A DNA stretch of 16,639 nt from assembly GCA_029267455.1 (NCBI GenBank), contig JAJUIX010000004.1:1-16639 (forward strand), read 5' to 3'. Below, piece after piece: positions 6,585-16,115 of this stretch. Below the pieces are notes generated by a model. The model saw only the letters and a list, made by a program, of their open reading frames with translations, did not search any database and was not told the DNA's origin. Origin of the DNA: Enteractinococcus sp. (lineage in GTDB: Bacteria; Actinomycetota; Actinomycetes; Actinomycetales; Micrococcaceae). The first letter of the stretch is position 1. Each line of letters begins with the position of its first letter. Both the position numbers and the translations under genes were made by a program.

Positions 6585-8702
6585 GTGGCACAACAAGAAG
6601 TGCTTACCGACCTCACAAAAGTTCGTAACATCGGCATCATGGCTCACATTGACGCCGGTAAAACCACCACGACCGAGCGCATCCTTTTCTACACCGGTGT
6701 AAGCCACAAACTGGGCGAAACCCACGACGGTGCTTCAACCACCGACTGGATGGATCAGGAAAAAGAGCGCGGTATTACCATTACCTCTGCCGCTGTCACC
6801 AGCTTCTGGCACGGTAACCAGATTAACGTCATCGACACACCAGGCCACGTGGACTTCACCGTTGAAGTCGAACGTTCCCTGCGTGTGCTCGACGGTGCCG
6901 TTGCTGTATTCGACGCTAAAGAAGGCGTAGAACCACAGTCCGAAACCGTGTGGCGTCAGGCAGACAAATACGGTGTGCCCCGTATTTGCTTCGTCAACAA
7001 AATGGACAAACTTGGGGCAGATTTCTACCACACGGTAGAAACCATTAAGTCACGTCTTGGTGCTAAGCCACTGGTTATGCAGCTGCCAATCGGCGCTGAG
7101 AATAACTTCATCGGCGTGGTCGACCTGGTCACCATGAAAGCTTTCGTTTGGCCAGAAGATGCCAAAGGTGACACCGCCCTTGGTGCAAACTACGAAATTC
7201 AGGACATTCCAGCTGAACTGCAGGAACGTGCTGAAGAGTACCGTAATGAACTGATCGAATCAGTTGCTGAGTCATCGGAAGAACTGATGATGAAGTACCT
7301 GGACGACGGCGAATTGACCGAAGAAGAGATCAAAGCCGGCGTTCGTGCGTTGACGATCGCTGACGAAGCTTACCCAGTGTTCTGTGGTTCCGCTTTCAAA
7401 AACCGTGGTGTTCAGCCAATCATCGACGCTGTCGTTGACTACCTGCCATCGCCACTGGACGTCGCATCAGTCGTTGGTCACTCCATCAAGGACCCTGAAG
7501 AAGAACTGGTTCGCAAACCAAGCCTGGACGAGCCATTCTCGGCCCTGGCCTTCAAGATTGCGGCCCACCCATTCTTCGGTACCCTGACCTACATCCGTGT
7601 TTACTCCGGTAAGATCTCTGCGGGCGATCAGATCCTGAACGCTACCAAGCAGAAACAAGAACGGGTTTCACGTCTGTTCCAGATGCACGCCAACAAGGAA
7701 AACCCTGTTGACGAAGCTCAGGCCGGTCACATCTATGCTGTTGTAGGACTCAAGGACACCACCACCGGTGACAGCCTCGCAGCCAAAGAGGCACCGATCA
7801 TTCTGGAATCCATGGAATTCCCAGAACCTGTGATCTCGGTTGCGATTGAGCCAAACTCGAAGGGTGACCAGGAGAAGCTGTCGACCGCTATTCAGCGTCT
7901 ATCGGCAGAAGACCCAACCTTCACCGTCAGCCAGAACGAAGAAACCGGTCAGACCGAAATCGGCGGTATGGGCGAGCTGCACCTCGATGTGCTTGTCGAC
8001 CGTATGAAGCGCGAGTTCAAGGTTGAAGCAACCGTTGGTAAACCACAGGTTTCGTACCGCGAAACCATTCGCAAGAAGGTTGAATCGGTTGACTACACCC
8101 ACAAGAAACAAACCGGTGGTTCCGGTCAGTTCGCGAAGGTCGTCGTGACCTTCGAACCGCTGGATACCGAGGACGGCGAGATCTACGAATTCGAGAACGC
8201 CGTGACCGGTGGTCGCATTCCTCGTGAATACATCCCATCTGTTGATCAGGGTATTCAGGAGGCTATGCAGTTCGGTGTACTTGCCGGCTACCCAATGGTT
8301 GGCGTTAAGGCAACCTTGGAAGATGGCGCCTACCACGATGTCGACTCGTCTGAAATGGCGTTCAAACTTGCAGGCTCTCAGGTCTTCAAGGAAGGTATCA
8401 AACGCGCCAAGCCGGTTCTTCTCGAACCGATCATGTCCGTTGAGGTCCGCACTCCTGAAGAATACATGGGAGATGTGATTGGTGACCTGAACTCCCGTCG
8501 CGGTACCATTGAATCTATGGAAGACGCCTCAGGGGTCAAGGTCGTCAAGGCCCACGTGCCACTGTCTGAAATGTTTGGCTACATCGGTGATCTGCGCTCC
8601 CGCACTCAGGGTCGCGCCGTATACACCATGACCTTCCATTCATACGGTGAAGTACCTGCTGCCGTCTCAGAAGAAATTATTCAGAAACACTCCGGCGAGT
8701 AA
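6585..8702 (+). CDS. fusA: Elongation factor G
   Basis: EF-G is the GTPase that drives translocation, and with RRF it recycles ribosomes. I chose GTG 6585, giving 705 residues, over an upstream TTG at 6528, because AAGGGAGA sits 4 bases before it and the N-terminus [20 protein letters not shown] fits the family. GTPase motifs are the P-loop AHIDAGKT (20-27), RGITI in switch I, DTPGHVDF (84-91) and NKMD (138-141). Domain IV contains [19 protein letters not shown] and the glycine-rich [10 protein letters not shown]. The C-terminal domain V region [13 protein letters not shown] is intact. It is third in the str operon, 90 bases after rpsG. There is no sign of a second, divergent EF-G type. Confidence 0.99.
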   Translation: MAQQEVLTDLTKVRNIGIMAHIDAGKTTTTERILFYTGVSHKLGETHDGASTTDWMDQEKERGITITSAAVTSFWHGNQINVIDTPGHVDFTVEVERSLRVLDGAVAVFDAKEGVEPQSETVWRQADKYGVPRICFVNKMDKLGADFYHTVETIKSRLGAKPLVMQLPIGAENNFIGVVDLVTMKAFVWPEDAKGDTALGANYEIQDIPAELQERAEEYRNELIESVAESSEELMMKYLDDGELTEEEIKAGVRALTIADEAYPVFCGSAFKNRGVQPIIDAVVDYLPSPLDVASVVGHSIKDPEEELVRKPSLDEPFSALAFKIAAHPFFGTLTYIRVYSGKISAGDQILNATKQKQERVSRLFQMHANKENPVDEAQAGHIYAVVGLKDTTTGDSLAAKEAPIILESMEFPEPVISVAIEPNSKGDQEKLSTAIQRLSAEDPTFTVSQNEETGQTEIGGMGELHLDVLVDRMKREFKVEATVGKPQVSYRETIRKKVESVDYTHKKQTGGSGQFAKVVVTFEPLDTEDGEIYEFENAVTGGRIPREYIPSVDQGIQEAMQFGVLAGYPMVGVKATLEDGAYHDVDSSEMAFKLAGSQVFKEGIKRAKPVLLEPIMSVEVRTPEEYMGDVIGDLNSRRGTIESMEDASGVKVVKAHVPLSEMFGYIGDLRSRTQGRAVYTMTFHSYGEVPAAVSEEIIQKHSGE

Positions 8703-8704
8703 CT

Positions 8705-8710
8705 TAGACT
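8705..8710 (+). promoter_or_regulatory. Candidate -10 element for tuf, just after the fusA stop
   Basis: TAGACT begins three bases after the fusA TAA and fits TANNNT. It would start transcription near 8717, just before the structured leader. No good -35 is visible. A second TAGACT at 8899-8904 is an alternative that would give a leader of about 60 nt. Confidence 0.3.
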
Positions 8711-8729
8711 TATTTGCTGGCTAGATTTG

Positions 8730-8861
8730 TGGTGGTGTGCCTGGTCCGCCAGGGCCACCACCAGCCAAATACCGTGTCGCCCCGAACACGATATTTGGTT
8801 CAGGACTAGGGTCCGGTCCGCATTGGCGGCCGAGGTTGTTTAGCAATCCACGGACCGGTCC
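8730..8861 (+). ncRNA. Structured leader of tuf with three successive stems
   Basis: Stem 1: TGGTGGTG (8730-8737) pairs with CACCACCA (8756-8763); inside, after a symmetric 2x2 loop, CCTGG (8740-8744) pairs with CCAGG (8749-8753) around a TCCG tetraloop. Stem 2: CCAAATA (8765-8771) pairs with TATTTGG (8792-8798) and CGTGT (8773-8777) with ACACG (8786-8790). Stem 3: CCGGTCCG (8813-8820) pairs with CGGACCGG (8851-8858). No T tract follows any stem. This fills most of the 270-base gap between fusA and tuf. Its role is unknown; translational control or mRNA processing are possible. Confidence 0.5.
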
Positions 8862-8972
8862 TAACCACCGGGGAAACTAGGAAAACCAACATCTGACGTA
8901 GACTGGACCAAAGTCAGACCGCCACAAGCGGCTGCATGTCCTTCTCCAGTCGAACAGTTCTAGGAGGAATCT

Positions 8973-10163
8973 GTGTCGAAGGCAAAGTTCGAGCGGACAA
9001 AGCCGCACATTAACATCGGTACCATCGGTCACGTTGACCATGGTAAAACCACCCTGACCGCTGCGATCTCCAAGGTACTAGCCGATAAGTACCCAGAGTT
9101 CAACGAACAGCGCGACTACGCCGATATCGACGGTGCTCCTGAAGAGCGCCAGCGCGGTATTACTATTAACGTTTCACACGTTGAGTACGAGACCGAAAAG
9201 CGTCACTACGCACACGTTGACGCCCCAGGTCACGCGGACTACATCAAGAACATGATCACTGGTGCTGCTCAGATGGACGGCGCGATCCTCGTTGTTGCCG
9301 CTACTGACGGCCCAATGGCTCAGACCCGCGAACACGTTCTGCTGGCCAAGCAGGTTGGTGTACCTGCTCTGCTGGTAGCCCTGAACAAATCCGACATGGT
9401 CGACGATGAAGACCTGCTGGAACTGGTCGAAATGGAAGTTCGCGAACTTCTCTCCTCCCAGGACTTCGACGGCGATAACGCCCCAGTTATCCGCGTCTCC
9501 GCTCTCAAAGCCATTGAAGGCGACGAGAAGTGGGTCAAGTCTGTAGAAGAACTCATGGAAGCAGTTGACGAGTACATCCCAGAACCAACTCGTGACCGTG
9601 ACAAGCCATTCTTGATGCCGATCGAAGACGTCTTCACCATTACCGGTCGCGGTACCGTGGTGACCGGTCGTGCAGAGCGCGGTACCCTCGCACTCAACTC
9701 TGAAGTTGAAATCGTAGGTATCCGTGAATCCCAGAAGACCACCGTTACCGGTATCGAGATGTTCCACAAACAGCTCGACGAAGCATGGGCAGGCGAAAAC
9801 TGTGGTCTGCTGCTTCGCGGTCTGCGTCGTGAAGATGTTGAACGTGGGCAGGTTGTTGTCGAGCCAGGCTCGATCACACCACACACCAAGTTCGAAGCAA
9901 ACGTCTACATTCTGTCCAAGGACGAAGGTGGCCGTCACAACCCGTTCTACTCGAACTACCGTCCACAGTTCTACTTCCGTACCACTGACGTAACCGGTGT
10001 TATCACCCTGCCAGAAGGTACCGAAATGGTCATGCCAGGTGACACCACCGAGATGAGCGTTGAACTGATCCAGCCTATCGCTATGGAAGAAGGCCTCGGC
10101 TTTGCTATCCGTGAAGGTGGACGTACCGTTGGTTCCGGTCGTGTAACCAAGATCATTGAGTAA
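8973..10163 (+). CDS. tuf: Elongation factor Tu
   Basis: EF-Tu delivers aminoacyl-tRNA to the ribosome. It has 396 residues and a GTG start preceded by AGGAGG (8962-8967) with 5 bases spacing. GTPase motifs are GHVDHGKT (19-26), RGITI (61-65), DAPGH (83-87), NKSD (138-141) and SALKA. The G3 motif has Ala84 instead of the common Cys, which I know as typical of Micrococcaceae. The segments [17 protein letters not shown] in domain II and [19 protein letters not shown] in domain III are intact. It follows fusA after a structured 270-base gap and is followed by a strong terminator, so it ends the str cluster. No key residue is lost. Confidence 0.99.
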   Translation: MSKAKFERTKPHINIGTIGHVDHGKTTLTAAISKVLADKYPEFNEQRDYADIDGAPEERQRGITINVSHVEYETEKRHYAHVDAPGHADYIKNMITGAAQMDGAILVVAATDGPMAQTREHVLLAKQVGVPALLVALNKSDMVDDEDLLELVEMEVRELLSSQDFDGDNAPVIRVSALKAIEGDEKWVKSVEELMEAVDEYIPEPTRDRDKPFLMPIEDVFTITGRGTVVTGRAERGTLALNSEVEIVGIRESQKTTVTGIEMFHKQLDEAWAGENCGLLLRGLRREDVERGQVVVEPGSITPHTKFEANVYILSKDEGGRHNPFYSNYRPQFYFRTTDVTGVITLPEGTEMVMPGDTTEMSVELIQPIAMEEGLGFAIREGGRTVGSGRVTKIIE

Positions 10164-10183
10164 GTTTGCCTTACCATTGATAA

Positions 10184-10200
10184 GCTAGCGAATCGCTAGT
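10184..10200 (+). repeat. Short hairpin between the tuf stop and the terminator
   Basis: CTAGCG (10185-10190) and CGCTAG (10194-10199) form a tight stem with a three-base AAT loop. It has no T tract and may stabilise the 3' end of the tuf message ahead of the true terminator. Confidence 0.4.
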
Positions 10201-10210
10201 AATCCAGGAG

Positions 10211-10239
10211 AACCCCCGGCATCGGTCGGGGGTTTTCTT
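10211..10239 (+). terminator. Rho-independent terminator after tuf
   Basis: AACCCCCG (10211-10218) pairs with CGGGGGTT (10227-10234) around an 8-base loop, and the T-rich tail TTTTCTT (10233-10239) follows. This is a classic intrinsic terminator, separating the str/tuf unit from the S10 operon. Between it and the S10 promoter (10240-10386) no gene is apparent; that stretch holds a stem CTCCGC (10256-10261) with GCGGAG (10277-10282) and a weak -10-like TATACA at 10334-10339. Confidence 0.9.
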
Positions 10240-10386
10240 GTGTCTGGACTGACCACTCCGCAGAAACTACCTTCGGGCGGAGCAAGCAGAAGATGAATGG
10301 TGAGGCTGCAATGCCGATGCAAAATTGCTAAGCTATACAGGCGGTGCGAACCCTTCATCGTGGGTCTTCAACGATCCGCTGGTCAA

Positions 10387-10416
10387 TTCGCATTGTGCAA
10401 CCTTTTCTGTCATAAT
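10387..10416 (+). promoter_or_regulatory. Candidate S10 operon promoter
   Basis: TTCGCA (10387-10392) and CATAAT (10411-10416) are spaced by 18 bases. Transcription would start near 10423, giving a leader of about 248 nt. Inverted repeats GCAACC/GGTTGC and TGTC/GACA flank the -10, but their centres differ by about 2.5 bases, so a dimeric operator is unlikely. Confidence 0.5.
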
Positions 10417-10433
10417 AGACAGGTTGCTCAAAA

Positions 10434-10652
10434 CAACTGTGCCTAGAAGCCGATGAACCGGCCAGTTGCACTGAACACTCGAGCACATATCAACTTCCCG
10501 GACAATGCAATAAAGCACTGTCCGGCGAGCATAGAATTTTGGTCTCATATAGCCGAGGAACCCGGCGACGGATTCGACTATATGAGCGAAAATAATGCAT
10601 GCAACAGCTCACGCTGTCGGCATGTTCACAGGGACAGGTACTCAACTAGTAC
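10434..10652 (+). ncRNA. Multi-hairpin leader of the S10 operon
   Basis: Five consecutive stems are visible. A: CAACTG and GCC (10434-10439, 10441-10443) with GGCCAGTTG (10460-10468), one bulged T. B: CCGGACA (10498-10504) with TGTCCGG (10519-10525), plus inner TGC/GCA. C: CTCATATAG (10544-10552) with CTATATGAG (10578-10586), 9 bp. D: CATGC and ACAGC (10598-10602, 10604-10608) with GCTGT and GCATG (10613-10617, 10620-10624), tetraloop TCAC. E: GTACT (10638-10642) with AGTAC (10648-10652), ending just before the rpsJ Shine-Dalgarno. The leader occupies the 3' half of the 507-base gap and is a good candidate for ribosomal-protein autoregulation, by L4 if the E. coli logic holds. Confidence 0.55.
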
Positions 10653-10670
10653 GGAAATGAGGCAGACGCC

Positions 10671-10979
10671 ATGGCGGGACAAAAAATCCGCATCCGGCTG
10701 AAGTCGTATGATCACGAAGTGATCGACACTTCAGCGCGGAAGATCGTTGATACGGTCACACGCGCAGGCGCACAGGTAGTTGGCCCGGTTCCACTACCAA
10801 CTGAGAAGAATGTGTTCGCCGTGATCCGTTCTCCGCACAAATACAAAGATAGCCGTGAGCACTTTGAAATGCGTACTCACAAGCGTCTTATCGACATTGT
10901 AGACCCGACTCCAAAGGCTGTTGATTCGCTGATGCGGCTCGACCTGCCAGCGGACGTCAACATTGAAATCAAACTCTAA
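10671..10979 (+). CDS. rpsJ: 30S ribosomal protein S10
   Basis: S10 is a 30S head protein that also serves as NusE in antitermination complexes. It has 102 residues and the typical start [19 protein letters not shown]. The long loop around [29 protein letters not shown] and the ending [13 protein letters not shown] match the family. The ATG is preceded by GAGG (10659-10662) with 8 bases spacing. It is the first gene of the S10 operon and lies behind a structured leader; rplC follows after 23 bases. Confidence 0.99.
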   Translation: MAGQKIRIRLKSYDHEVIDTSARKIVDTVTRAGAQVVGPVPLPTEKNVFAVIRSPHKYKDSREHFEMRTHKRLIDIVDPTPKAVDSLMRLDLPADVNIEIKL

Positions 10980-11002
10980 GCTAGGGAGGTGCTGAGAGAA
11001 CT

Positions 11003-11656
11003 ATGACCACATCCCAAAAAAACGTCAAGGGATTGATGGGCACGAAGCTCGGCATGACCCAGGTATGGGACGAGAACAACAACCTCATTCCCGTTACTGT
11101 GGTTCAGGCTGAGCCTAACGTAGTGACCCAGCTTCGTAATGAAGAAACCGACGGCTACAGTGCCGTCCAGATTGCCTACGGAGCAATCGATCCCCGTAAA
11201 GTCACCAAACCACTGGTCGGACACTTTGACAAAGCCGGTGTGACCCCACGCCGCCACGTTGTCGAATTCCGTACCGGAGACGTCGCCAACTACGAACTCG
11301 GCCAGGACCTGACCGTAGAACAGTTCGAAGCTGGACAAAAAGTCGATGTCACTGCGAACTCTAAAGGTAAAGGTTTCGCCGGTGCCATGAAGCGTCACAA
11401 CTTCGGCGGCTCCTTCGCGTCCCACGGTGCCAAGAAGAACCACCGTAAACCCGGCTCGGTCGGTGGCGCTGCTACCCCCGGTCGCGTGTTCAAAGGCAAG
11501 AAGCTTCCAGGCCGTATGGGCAACGTCAAAACAACCACTCAGAACCTGACTCTGCACAGCATTGATGCAGAGAACAACCTGCTGCTCATCAAAGGTGCAG
11601 TACCTGGCCCACGCGGTCGCGTTGTTCTGGTTCGCGATGCAGTGAAGGGAGCCTAG
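11003..11656 (+). CDS. rplC: 50S ribosomal protein L3
   Basis: L3 is an early 50S assembly protein whose extension reaches toward the peptidyl-transferase centre. It has 217 residues. The N-terminus contains [17 protein letters not shown], and the central extension includes [17 protein letters not shown] and [18 protein letters not shown], the actinobacterial version. The strongest Shine-Dalgarno, GGAGGT (10985-10990), is 12 bases from the ATG, and a weaker GAGAG lies 4 bases away; no better start is nearby. The rplD gene begins three bases after the stop. Confidence 0.99.
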   Translation: MTTSQKNVKGLMGTKLGMTQVWDENNNLIPVTVVQAEPNVVTQLRNEETDGYSAVQIAYGAIDPRKVTKPLVGHFDKAGVTPRRHVVEFRTGDVANYELGQDLTVEQFEAGQKVDVTANSKGKGFAGAMKRHNFGGSFASHGAKKNHRKPGSVGGAATPGRVFKGKKLPGRMGNVKTTTQNLTLHSIDAENNLLLIKGAVPGPRGRVVLVRDAVKGA

Positions 11657-11659
11657 CAC

Positions 11660-12268
11660 ATGGCTGTCAAGAAAGTATCGGTGGATCTACCAGCTGAGCT
11701 CTTCGACGTCGAATCCAACGTTGCTCTCATGCACCAGGTTGTTAACGCACAGCTTGCTGCAGCACGTCAAGGCACGCACGCGACAAAGACTCGCGCCGAA
11801 GTATCCGGCGGTGGACGTAAACCGTTTCGTCAAAAGGGGACTGGCCGCGCTCGTCAGGGTTCCATCCGTGAACCACAGATGACCGGTGGTGGTATCGCCC
11901 ACGGTCCACAACCGCGCGACTACTCCCAGCGCACCCCAAAGAAAATGAAAGCAGCAGCACTGCGCGGAGCACTGTCTGATCGTGCCCGCAATGGCCGCAT
12001 TCACGTGGTCGAGTCCCTGGTCTCCCAGGACACTCCTTCGACCAAAGCTGCAAAGGCCGCGCTGGCTGAAGTACAAAACGAACGTCGCAACTTCCTGGTC
12101 GTCATCGACCGCGAAGATGACGTCACTGCCCTGTCAACTCGTAACCTGCAGCATGTGCACACGCTGTATGCGGATCAGCTCAACACCTATGACGTGCTAA
12201 AAGCTGATGACGTGGTCTTTACCAAGCCTGCATACGACGCCTTCGTGGCCGCTGCAAGCGCCAAATAG
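11660..12268 (+). CDS. rplD: 50S ribosomal protein L4
   Basis: L4 lines the peptide exit tunnel with an extended loop. In E. coli it represses the S10 operon at the level of transcription and translation. It has 202 residues. The tunnel loop [19 protein letters not shown] is wild type at the positions where macrolide-resistance changes occur in other bacteria. The start ATG follows rplC by three bases, and GGGAG inside the end of rplC is its Shine-Dalgarno. It would be the obvious candidate ligand for the structured S10 leader, but that is inference. rplW follows after 11 bases. Confidence 0.99.
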   Translation: MAVKKVSVDLPAELFDVESNVALMHQVVNAQLAAARQGTHATKTRAEVSGGGRKPFRQKGTGRARQGSIREPQMTGGGIAHGPQPRDYSQRTPKKMKAAALRGALSDRARNGRIHVVESLVSQDTPSTKAAKAALAEVQNERRNFLVVIDREDDVTALSTRNLQHVHTLYADQLNTYDVLKADDVVFTKPAYDAFVAAASAK

Positions 12269-12279
12269 GAGGAGAGCAC

Positions 12280-12585
12280 ATGGCTATCAACATCGATAAG
12301 AATCCCCGCGACGTGATCCTTGCTCCCGTCGTGAGTGAAAAGAGTTACGCGGATATGGATGAAGGCCGTTATACCTTCATCGTGGATCCACGTTCCAATA
12401 AGTCTGAAATCAAATTGGCAATCGAAAAGATTTTCGATGTCAAAGTGGCTTCAGTCAACACCATGAACCGTGAGGGTAAGCGTCAGCGTACCCGCTTCGG
12501 ATATGGCAGGCGCAAAGCTACCAAGCGTGCGGTTGTCACTCTGAGAGAAGGTTCCATCGACATCTTCGGAGGTCCGGCTCTCTAA
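12280..12585 (+). CDS. rplW: 50S ribosomal protein L23
   Basis: L23 sits at the tunnel exit, where trigger factor and SRP dock. It has 101 residues, with the typical motifs [35 protein letters not shown] and [22 protein letters not shown] basic region (here [19 protein letters not shown]). The start ATG is preceded by AGGAGGAG (12267-12274), which overlaps the rplD stop. Its TAA lies in the loop of a small hairpin described separately. The next gene, rplB, starts 31 bases downstream. Confidence 0.99.
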   Translation: MAINIDKNPRDVILAPVVSEKSYADMDEGRYTFIVDPRSNKSEIKLAIEKIFDVKVASVNTMNREGKRQRTRFGYGRRKATKRAVVTLREGSIDIFGGPAL

Positions 12586-12595
12586 GCCGGAGACC
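12571..12595 (+). repeat. Hairpin with the rplW stop codon in its loop
   Basis: GGTCCGGC (12571-12578) pairs with GCCG and GACC (12586-12589, 12592-12595) with a two-base GA bulge. The 7-base loop TCTCTAA contains the UAA stop at its 3' end. It may influence coupling to rplB; it may also be coincidence. Confidence 0.35.
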
Positions 12596-12616
12596 ACTTG
12601 ATCGAGGAATTTATTT

Positions 12617-13456
<840 letters not shown>

Positions 13457-13470
13457 GAGCTGATCTCTTT

Positions 13471-13749
13471 ATGCCACGCAGCCTGAAGAAGGGCCCCTAC
13501 GTAGATCAGCACTTGTACCTGAAGGTTCTTGCTGAGAACGAAAAGGGCTCCAAAAACGTCATCCGCACCTGGTCACGTCGTTCTATGATCATCCCGGACA
13601 TGCTGGGTCACACCATCGCTGTCCATGACGGTCGCAAACACGTGCCGGTGTTCATTACCGAATCCATGGTCGGACACAAATTGGGAGAATTCGCGCCAAC
13701 GCGTACCTTCCGCGGCCACTCCAAGGACGACCAGAAAGGCCGCCGCTAG
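13471..13749 (+). CDS. rpsS: 30S ribosomal protein S19
   Basis: S19 is a 30S head protein that contacts the A-site tRNA and S13. It has 92 residues, with the start [19 protein letters not shown] and conserved segments [34 protein letters not shown] (read as [16 protein letters not shown]) and [22 protein letters not shown] (13455-13459) lies 11 bases from the ATG. A 33-base spacer separates it from rplV. Nothing unusual. Confidence 0.99.
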   Translation: MPRSLKKGPYVDQHLYLKVLAENEKGSKNVIRTWSRRSMIIPDMLGHTIAVHDGRKHVPVFITESMVGHKLGEFAPTRTFRGHSKDDQKGRR

Positions 13750-13782
13750 TCGCGGTCGGCTGATCTTAGAGAGGATTAAGCA

Positions 13783-14154
13783 ATGGAAGCCAAGGCAATT
13801 GCACGCTATCTGCGTGTTACGCCAATGAAGGCCCGGCGCGTCGTCGACCTTGTTCGTGGTAAGCAAGCGAATGAAGCCCTGGCCATTTTGAAGTTCGCCC
13901 AGCAGGGCGCAGCTGATCCGGTGCGCAAAGTACTCGCTTCTGCAGTATCGAATGCCCGGGATAAAGCAGACCGTGAAGGCCTGGCCTTCAACGAAGACGA
14001 ACTGTTTGTCAGTGAAGCTTACGTTGATGAAGGCCCAACCATGAAGCGCTACCGTCCACGCGCTCAGGGACGTGCCTTCGAAATCAAAAAACGCACCAGC
14101 CACGTCACTATGGTTGTTGCGATCGATGAAGATCAGAAAGGTGGGACCAACTAA
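13783..14154 (+). CDS. rplV: 50S ribosomal protein L22
   Basis: L22 contacts all domains of 23S rRNA, and its beta-hairpin lines the exit tunnel. It has 123 residues. The start [20 protein letters not shown] and the segment [17 protein letters not shown] are typical. The tunnel hairpin [12 protein letters not shown] has no deletion of the kind seen in macrolide-resistant strains. GAGGA (13771-13775) is the Shine-Dalgarno. The stop TAA directly abuts the rpsC ATG, which implies translational coupling. Confidence 0.99.
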   Translation: MEAKAIARYLRVTPMKARRVVDLVRGKQANEALAILKFAQQGAADPVRKVLASAVSNARDKADREGLAFNEDELFVSEAYVDEGPTMKRYRPRAQGRAFEIKKRTSHVTMVVAIDEDQKGGTN

Positions 14155-14919
14155 ATGGGTCAGAAAATTCACCCACACGGATTCCGCCTCGGCATTACCA
14201 AAGATCACGTTTCCCGTTGGTTCGCTGACTCGAACGTTGATGGGCAGCGCTACAAGGATTTTGTCAAAGAAGACGTCAAAATCCGCAGCCTGCTCGAAGA
14301 CGGCATGGAACGTGCTGGTATTTCCAAAGTAGAGATCGAACGTACCCGCGATCGTGTCCGCGTTGACGTGCACACCGCTCGCCCAGGTATTGTCATCGGT
14401 CGCCGTGGTGCGGAAGCTGATCGCATTCGCCGTGAACTTGAAAAACTCACTGGCAAGCAGATTCAGCTCAACATCCTAGAAGTCAAGAAACCAGAACTCG
14501 ATGCACAGCTGGTAGCACAAGGTGTAGCCGAACAGCTCACCGCGCGTGTGGCATTCCGCCGCGCAATGCGCCGGTCCATCCAGTCGGCAATGCGCGCCGG
14601 CGCCGAGGGTATCCGTATTCAGGTATCCGGTCGTCTGGGCGGTGCAGACATGGGTCGTACCGAGTTCTATCGTGAAGGTCGTGTGCCACTGCACACCCTG
14701 CGCGCCAACATTGACTTCGGTAAGTTCGAAGCCAAGACCACTTACGGACGCATTGGCGTCAAAGTGTGGATCTACAAGGGCGACTTCACCGATAAAGAAC
14801 TGGCAGCTCAGGAAGCAGCCGCGCCATCCGGTCGTGGCCGCGGTGGTCGTGGTGGACGCCGTCGTCGCGGTGGGGCCCAACAGGGTGCACGCGCCGGCGC
14901 TCAAGGAGGCAAAGCCTAA
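14155..14919 (+). CDS. rpsC: 30S ribosomal protein S3
   Basis: S3 forms part of the mRNA entry channel and has helicase activity there. It has 254 residues. The start [18 protein letters not shown] is typical, the KH domain carries [19 protein letters not shown], and the C-terminal domain has [18 protein letters not shown]. The last 32 residues or so form a low-complexity Arg/Gly/Ala tail ([15 protein letters not shown]), common in high-GC actinobacteria. It begins immediately after the rplV stop, with AAAGGTGGG inside rplV as Shine-Dalgarno. Its stop overlaps the rplP start by one base (TAATG). Confidence 0.99.
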   Translation: MGQKIHPHGFRLGITKDHVSRWFADSNVDGQRYKDFVKEDVKIRSLLEDGMERAGISKVEIERTRDRVRVDVHTARPGIVIGRRGAEADRIRRELEKLTGKQIQLNILEVKKPELDAQLVAQGVAEQLTARVAFRRAMRRSIQSAMRAGAEGIRIQVSGRLGGADMGRTEFYREGRVPLHTLRANIDFGKFEAKTTYGRIGVKVWIYKGDFTDKELAAQEAAAPSGRGRGGRGGRRRRGGAQQGARAGAQGGKA

Positions 14920-15335
14920 TGCTTATCCCACGTCGCGTAAAATACCGTAAGCAGCACCGTCCCGGCCGTAAAGGTATGGCCAAAGGTGGCACCGAAGTCG
15001 CATTCGGTGACTGGGGACTGCAAGCGACCACTCGTGCCTATGTAACGAACCGTCAGATTGAGGCAGCTCGTATTGCCATGACCCGTTACATCAAGCGCGG
15101 TGGTCACGTCTGGATCAATATTTTCCCAGACCGCCCACTGACCAAAAAACCAGCCGAAGTTCGCATGGGTTCGGGTAAAGGCTCCCCAGAATTCTGGGTA
15201 GCCAACATCAAGCCCGGCCGTGTCATGTTCGAACTGTCTGGTGTCAGCGAGCAGGTCGCCCGCGAAGCTCTGCGTCTGGCCGCTCACAAGCTGCCACTCA
15301 AAGCTCGCATTATCCGCCGAGAGGGTGGTGAATAA
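14919..15335 (+). CDS. rplP: 50S ribosomal protein L16
   Basis: L16 helps position A-site tRNA on the large subunit. It has 138 residues. The start [19 protein letters not shown], the segment [15 protein letters not shown] and the conserved loop [14 protein letters not shown] are typical. The A of its ATG is the last base of the rpsC stop, and AAGGAGG (14903-14909) lies within the rpsC end, so the two are tightly coupled. rpmC follows two bases after its stop. Confidence 0.99.
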   Translation: MLIPRRVKYRKQHRPGRKGMAKGGTEVAFGDWGLQATTRAYVTNRQIEAARIAMTRYIKRGGHVWINIFPDRPLTKKPAEVRMGSGKGSPEFWVANIKPGRVMFELSGVSEQVAREALRLAAHKLPLKARIIRREGGE

Positions 15336-15337
15336 AC

Positions 15338-15610
15338 ATGGCACTGGGTTCACCAGAACTGACAACAGATGCTCTGGACGGTTTCGATAACGCACGTTTG
15401 CGTGAAGAACTCGACAAAGCAAAAGCCGAGTTATTCAACCTGCGCTTCCAAGCGGCAACCGGTCAAATTGAAAACACCGGTCGTATCAAAGTCGTCAAAC
15501 GCGACATTGCACGGATCTTGACCGTGCTGCGCGAACGCGAACTTGGTATCCGCGAAGAAGTCGAAGCCAGCGAAGAAGACATCAAAGATAAGAAGAAAAG
15601 CCGCAAGTAG
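15338..15610 (+). CDS. rpmC: 50S ribosomal protein L29
   Basis: L29 lies near the tunnel exit beside L23. It has 90 residues, longer than the roughly 65 residues of many bacteria. It carries an N-terminal extension [17 protein letters not shown] and a charged C-terminal tail [15 protein letters not shown], as in Micrococcaceae. The core [23 protein letters not shown] is the helical hairpin of the family. GAGGGTGG (15321-15328) within the rplP end is the Shine-Dalgarno. rpsQ starts 17 bases downstream. Confidence 0.98.
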   Translation: MALGSPELTTDALDGFDNARLREELDKAKAELFNLRFQAATGQIENTGRIKVVKRDIARILTVLRERELGIREEVEASEEDIKDKKKSRK

Positions 15611-15627
15611 GCTGAGGAGGAATCACA

Positions 15628-15912
15628 GTGACTGAGTCTGTTGAGACCGCAGCCGCTCCAGAGCGCAACTACCGCAAAACTTTGCGCGGGGTAGTCGTTT
15701 CCGACAAGATGGACAAAACCATCGTCGTTGAAATCGAATACTTCAAACAGCACGCTCTGTACGGCAAAATTATGCGTCGCACCAAGCGTGTCAGCGCCCA
15801 TGACGAAGAAAATACCGCCGGCATCGGCGATATTGTTCGTCTAGCTGAGACGCGTCCGCTTTCAAAAACAAAGCACTGGCGCCTGACCGACATCATCGAA
15901 CGCGCTAAGTAA
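15628..15912 (+). CDS. rpsQ: 30S ribosomal protein S17
   Basis: S17 binds 16S rRNA early in 30S assembly. It has 94 residues. The start is GTG, set by GAGGAGG (15614-15620) at 7 bases. After a variable N-terminus ([11 protein letters not shown]), the OB-fold core carries [35 protein letters not shown] and [20 protein letters not shown]. It is the last gene of this transcription unit: a hairpin terminator starts 16 bases after its stop. Confidence 0.99.
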   Translation: MTESVETAAAPERNYRKTLRGVVVSDKMDKTIVVEIEYFKQHALYGKIMRRTKRVSAHDEENTAGIGDIVRLAETRPLSKTKHWRLTDIIERAK

Positions 15913-15926
15913 GCGCTAGCAACTAC

Positions 15927-15968
15927 CGCAACATCCGCATCAGTAGCCCTGGTGCGGATGTTGTGTTT
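15927..15968 (+). terminator. Terminator after rpsQ, ending the S10 operon
   Basis: CAACATCCGCATC (15929-15941) pairs with GGTGCGGATGTTG (15951-15963) around a 9-base loop, extended outward by a G-U and a C-G pair. The short T run TTT (15966-15968) follows. The stem is very strong and the tail weak, so termination may be partial. Confidence 0.7.
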
Positions 15969-16020
15969 AACAAACAATCGGGCAAGAAGCAACTCATTCG
16001 GGGGAGTGGCGGCCAACGAT

Positions 16021-16050
16021 TTTCCAAAACCCCCGGATATGAGGTAGCAT
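16021..16050 (+). promoter_or_regulatory. Candidate promoter of the spc (rplN) operon
   Basis: TTTCCA (16021-16026) and TAGCAT (16045-16050) are spaced by 18 bases. The predicted start near 16057 coincides with the first base of the leader rod. Upstream, CGGGGG (15999-16004) can pair with CCCCCG (16030-16035), spanning the -35. Confidence 0.5.
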
Positions 16051-16056
16051 GTTGTA

Positions 16057-16115
16057 GCTGTGCCCTTTTCATGGCTCGGCCATCCACCGAGCATCTGACG
16101 AAAAGTCAGCACAGC
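16057..16115 (+). ncRNA. Nested rod-like hairpin at the 5' end of the rplN leader
   Basis: Three nested perfect stems are visible: GCTGTGC (16057-16063) with GCACAGC (16109-16115), CTTTTC (16065-16070) with GAAAAG (16100-16105), and GCTCGG (16074-16079) with CCGAGC (16087-16092) around a 7-base loop. An alternative small hairpin, CTGAC/GTCAG (16095-16109), competes with the middle stem. Two more stems follow in the gap: GTGAGA (16156-16161) with TCTCAC (16196-16201), and CTCGACCC (16252-16259) with GGGTTGAG (16266-16273). The 389-base rpsQ-rplN gap contains no convincing gene. Confidence 0.55.

Noticed and set aside
9174..9938. A 254-codon open frame antisense to tuf
   Set aside because: It lies entirely opposite a highly conserved, codon-biased gene; its composition (His, Asn, Val, Phe rich) is what the complement of tuf codons yields, and no ribosome-binding site or known family is visible.
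10397..10427. Inverted repeats around the S10 -10 box as a repressor operator
   Set aside because: The GCAACC/GGTTGC and TGTC/GACA repeats have different centres, so they do not form one symmetric DNA site.
10453..10701. An 82-codon frame in the S10 leader overlapping rpsJ
   Set aside because: It has no good Shine-Dalgarno, runs through hairpins A-E and overlaps rpsJ out of frame; the structured-leader reading explains the region better.
13573..14373. A 266-codon open frame antisense to rpsS, rplV and rpsC
   Set aside because: It crosses three conserved genes on the opposite strand and has no recognisable domain; it is a shadow of their codon bias.
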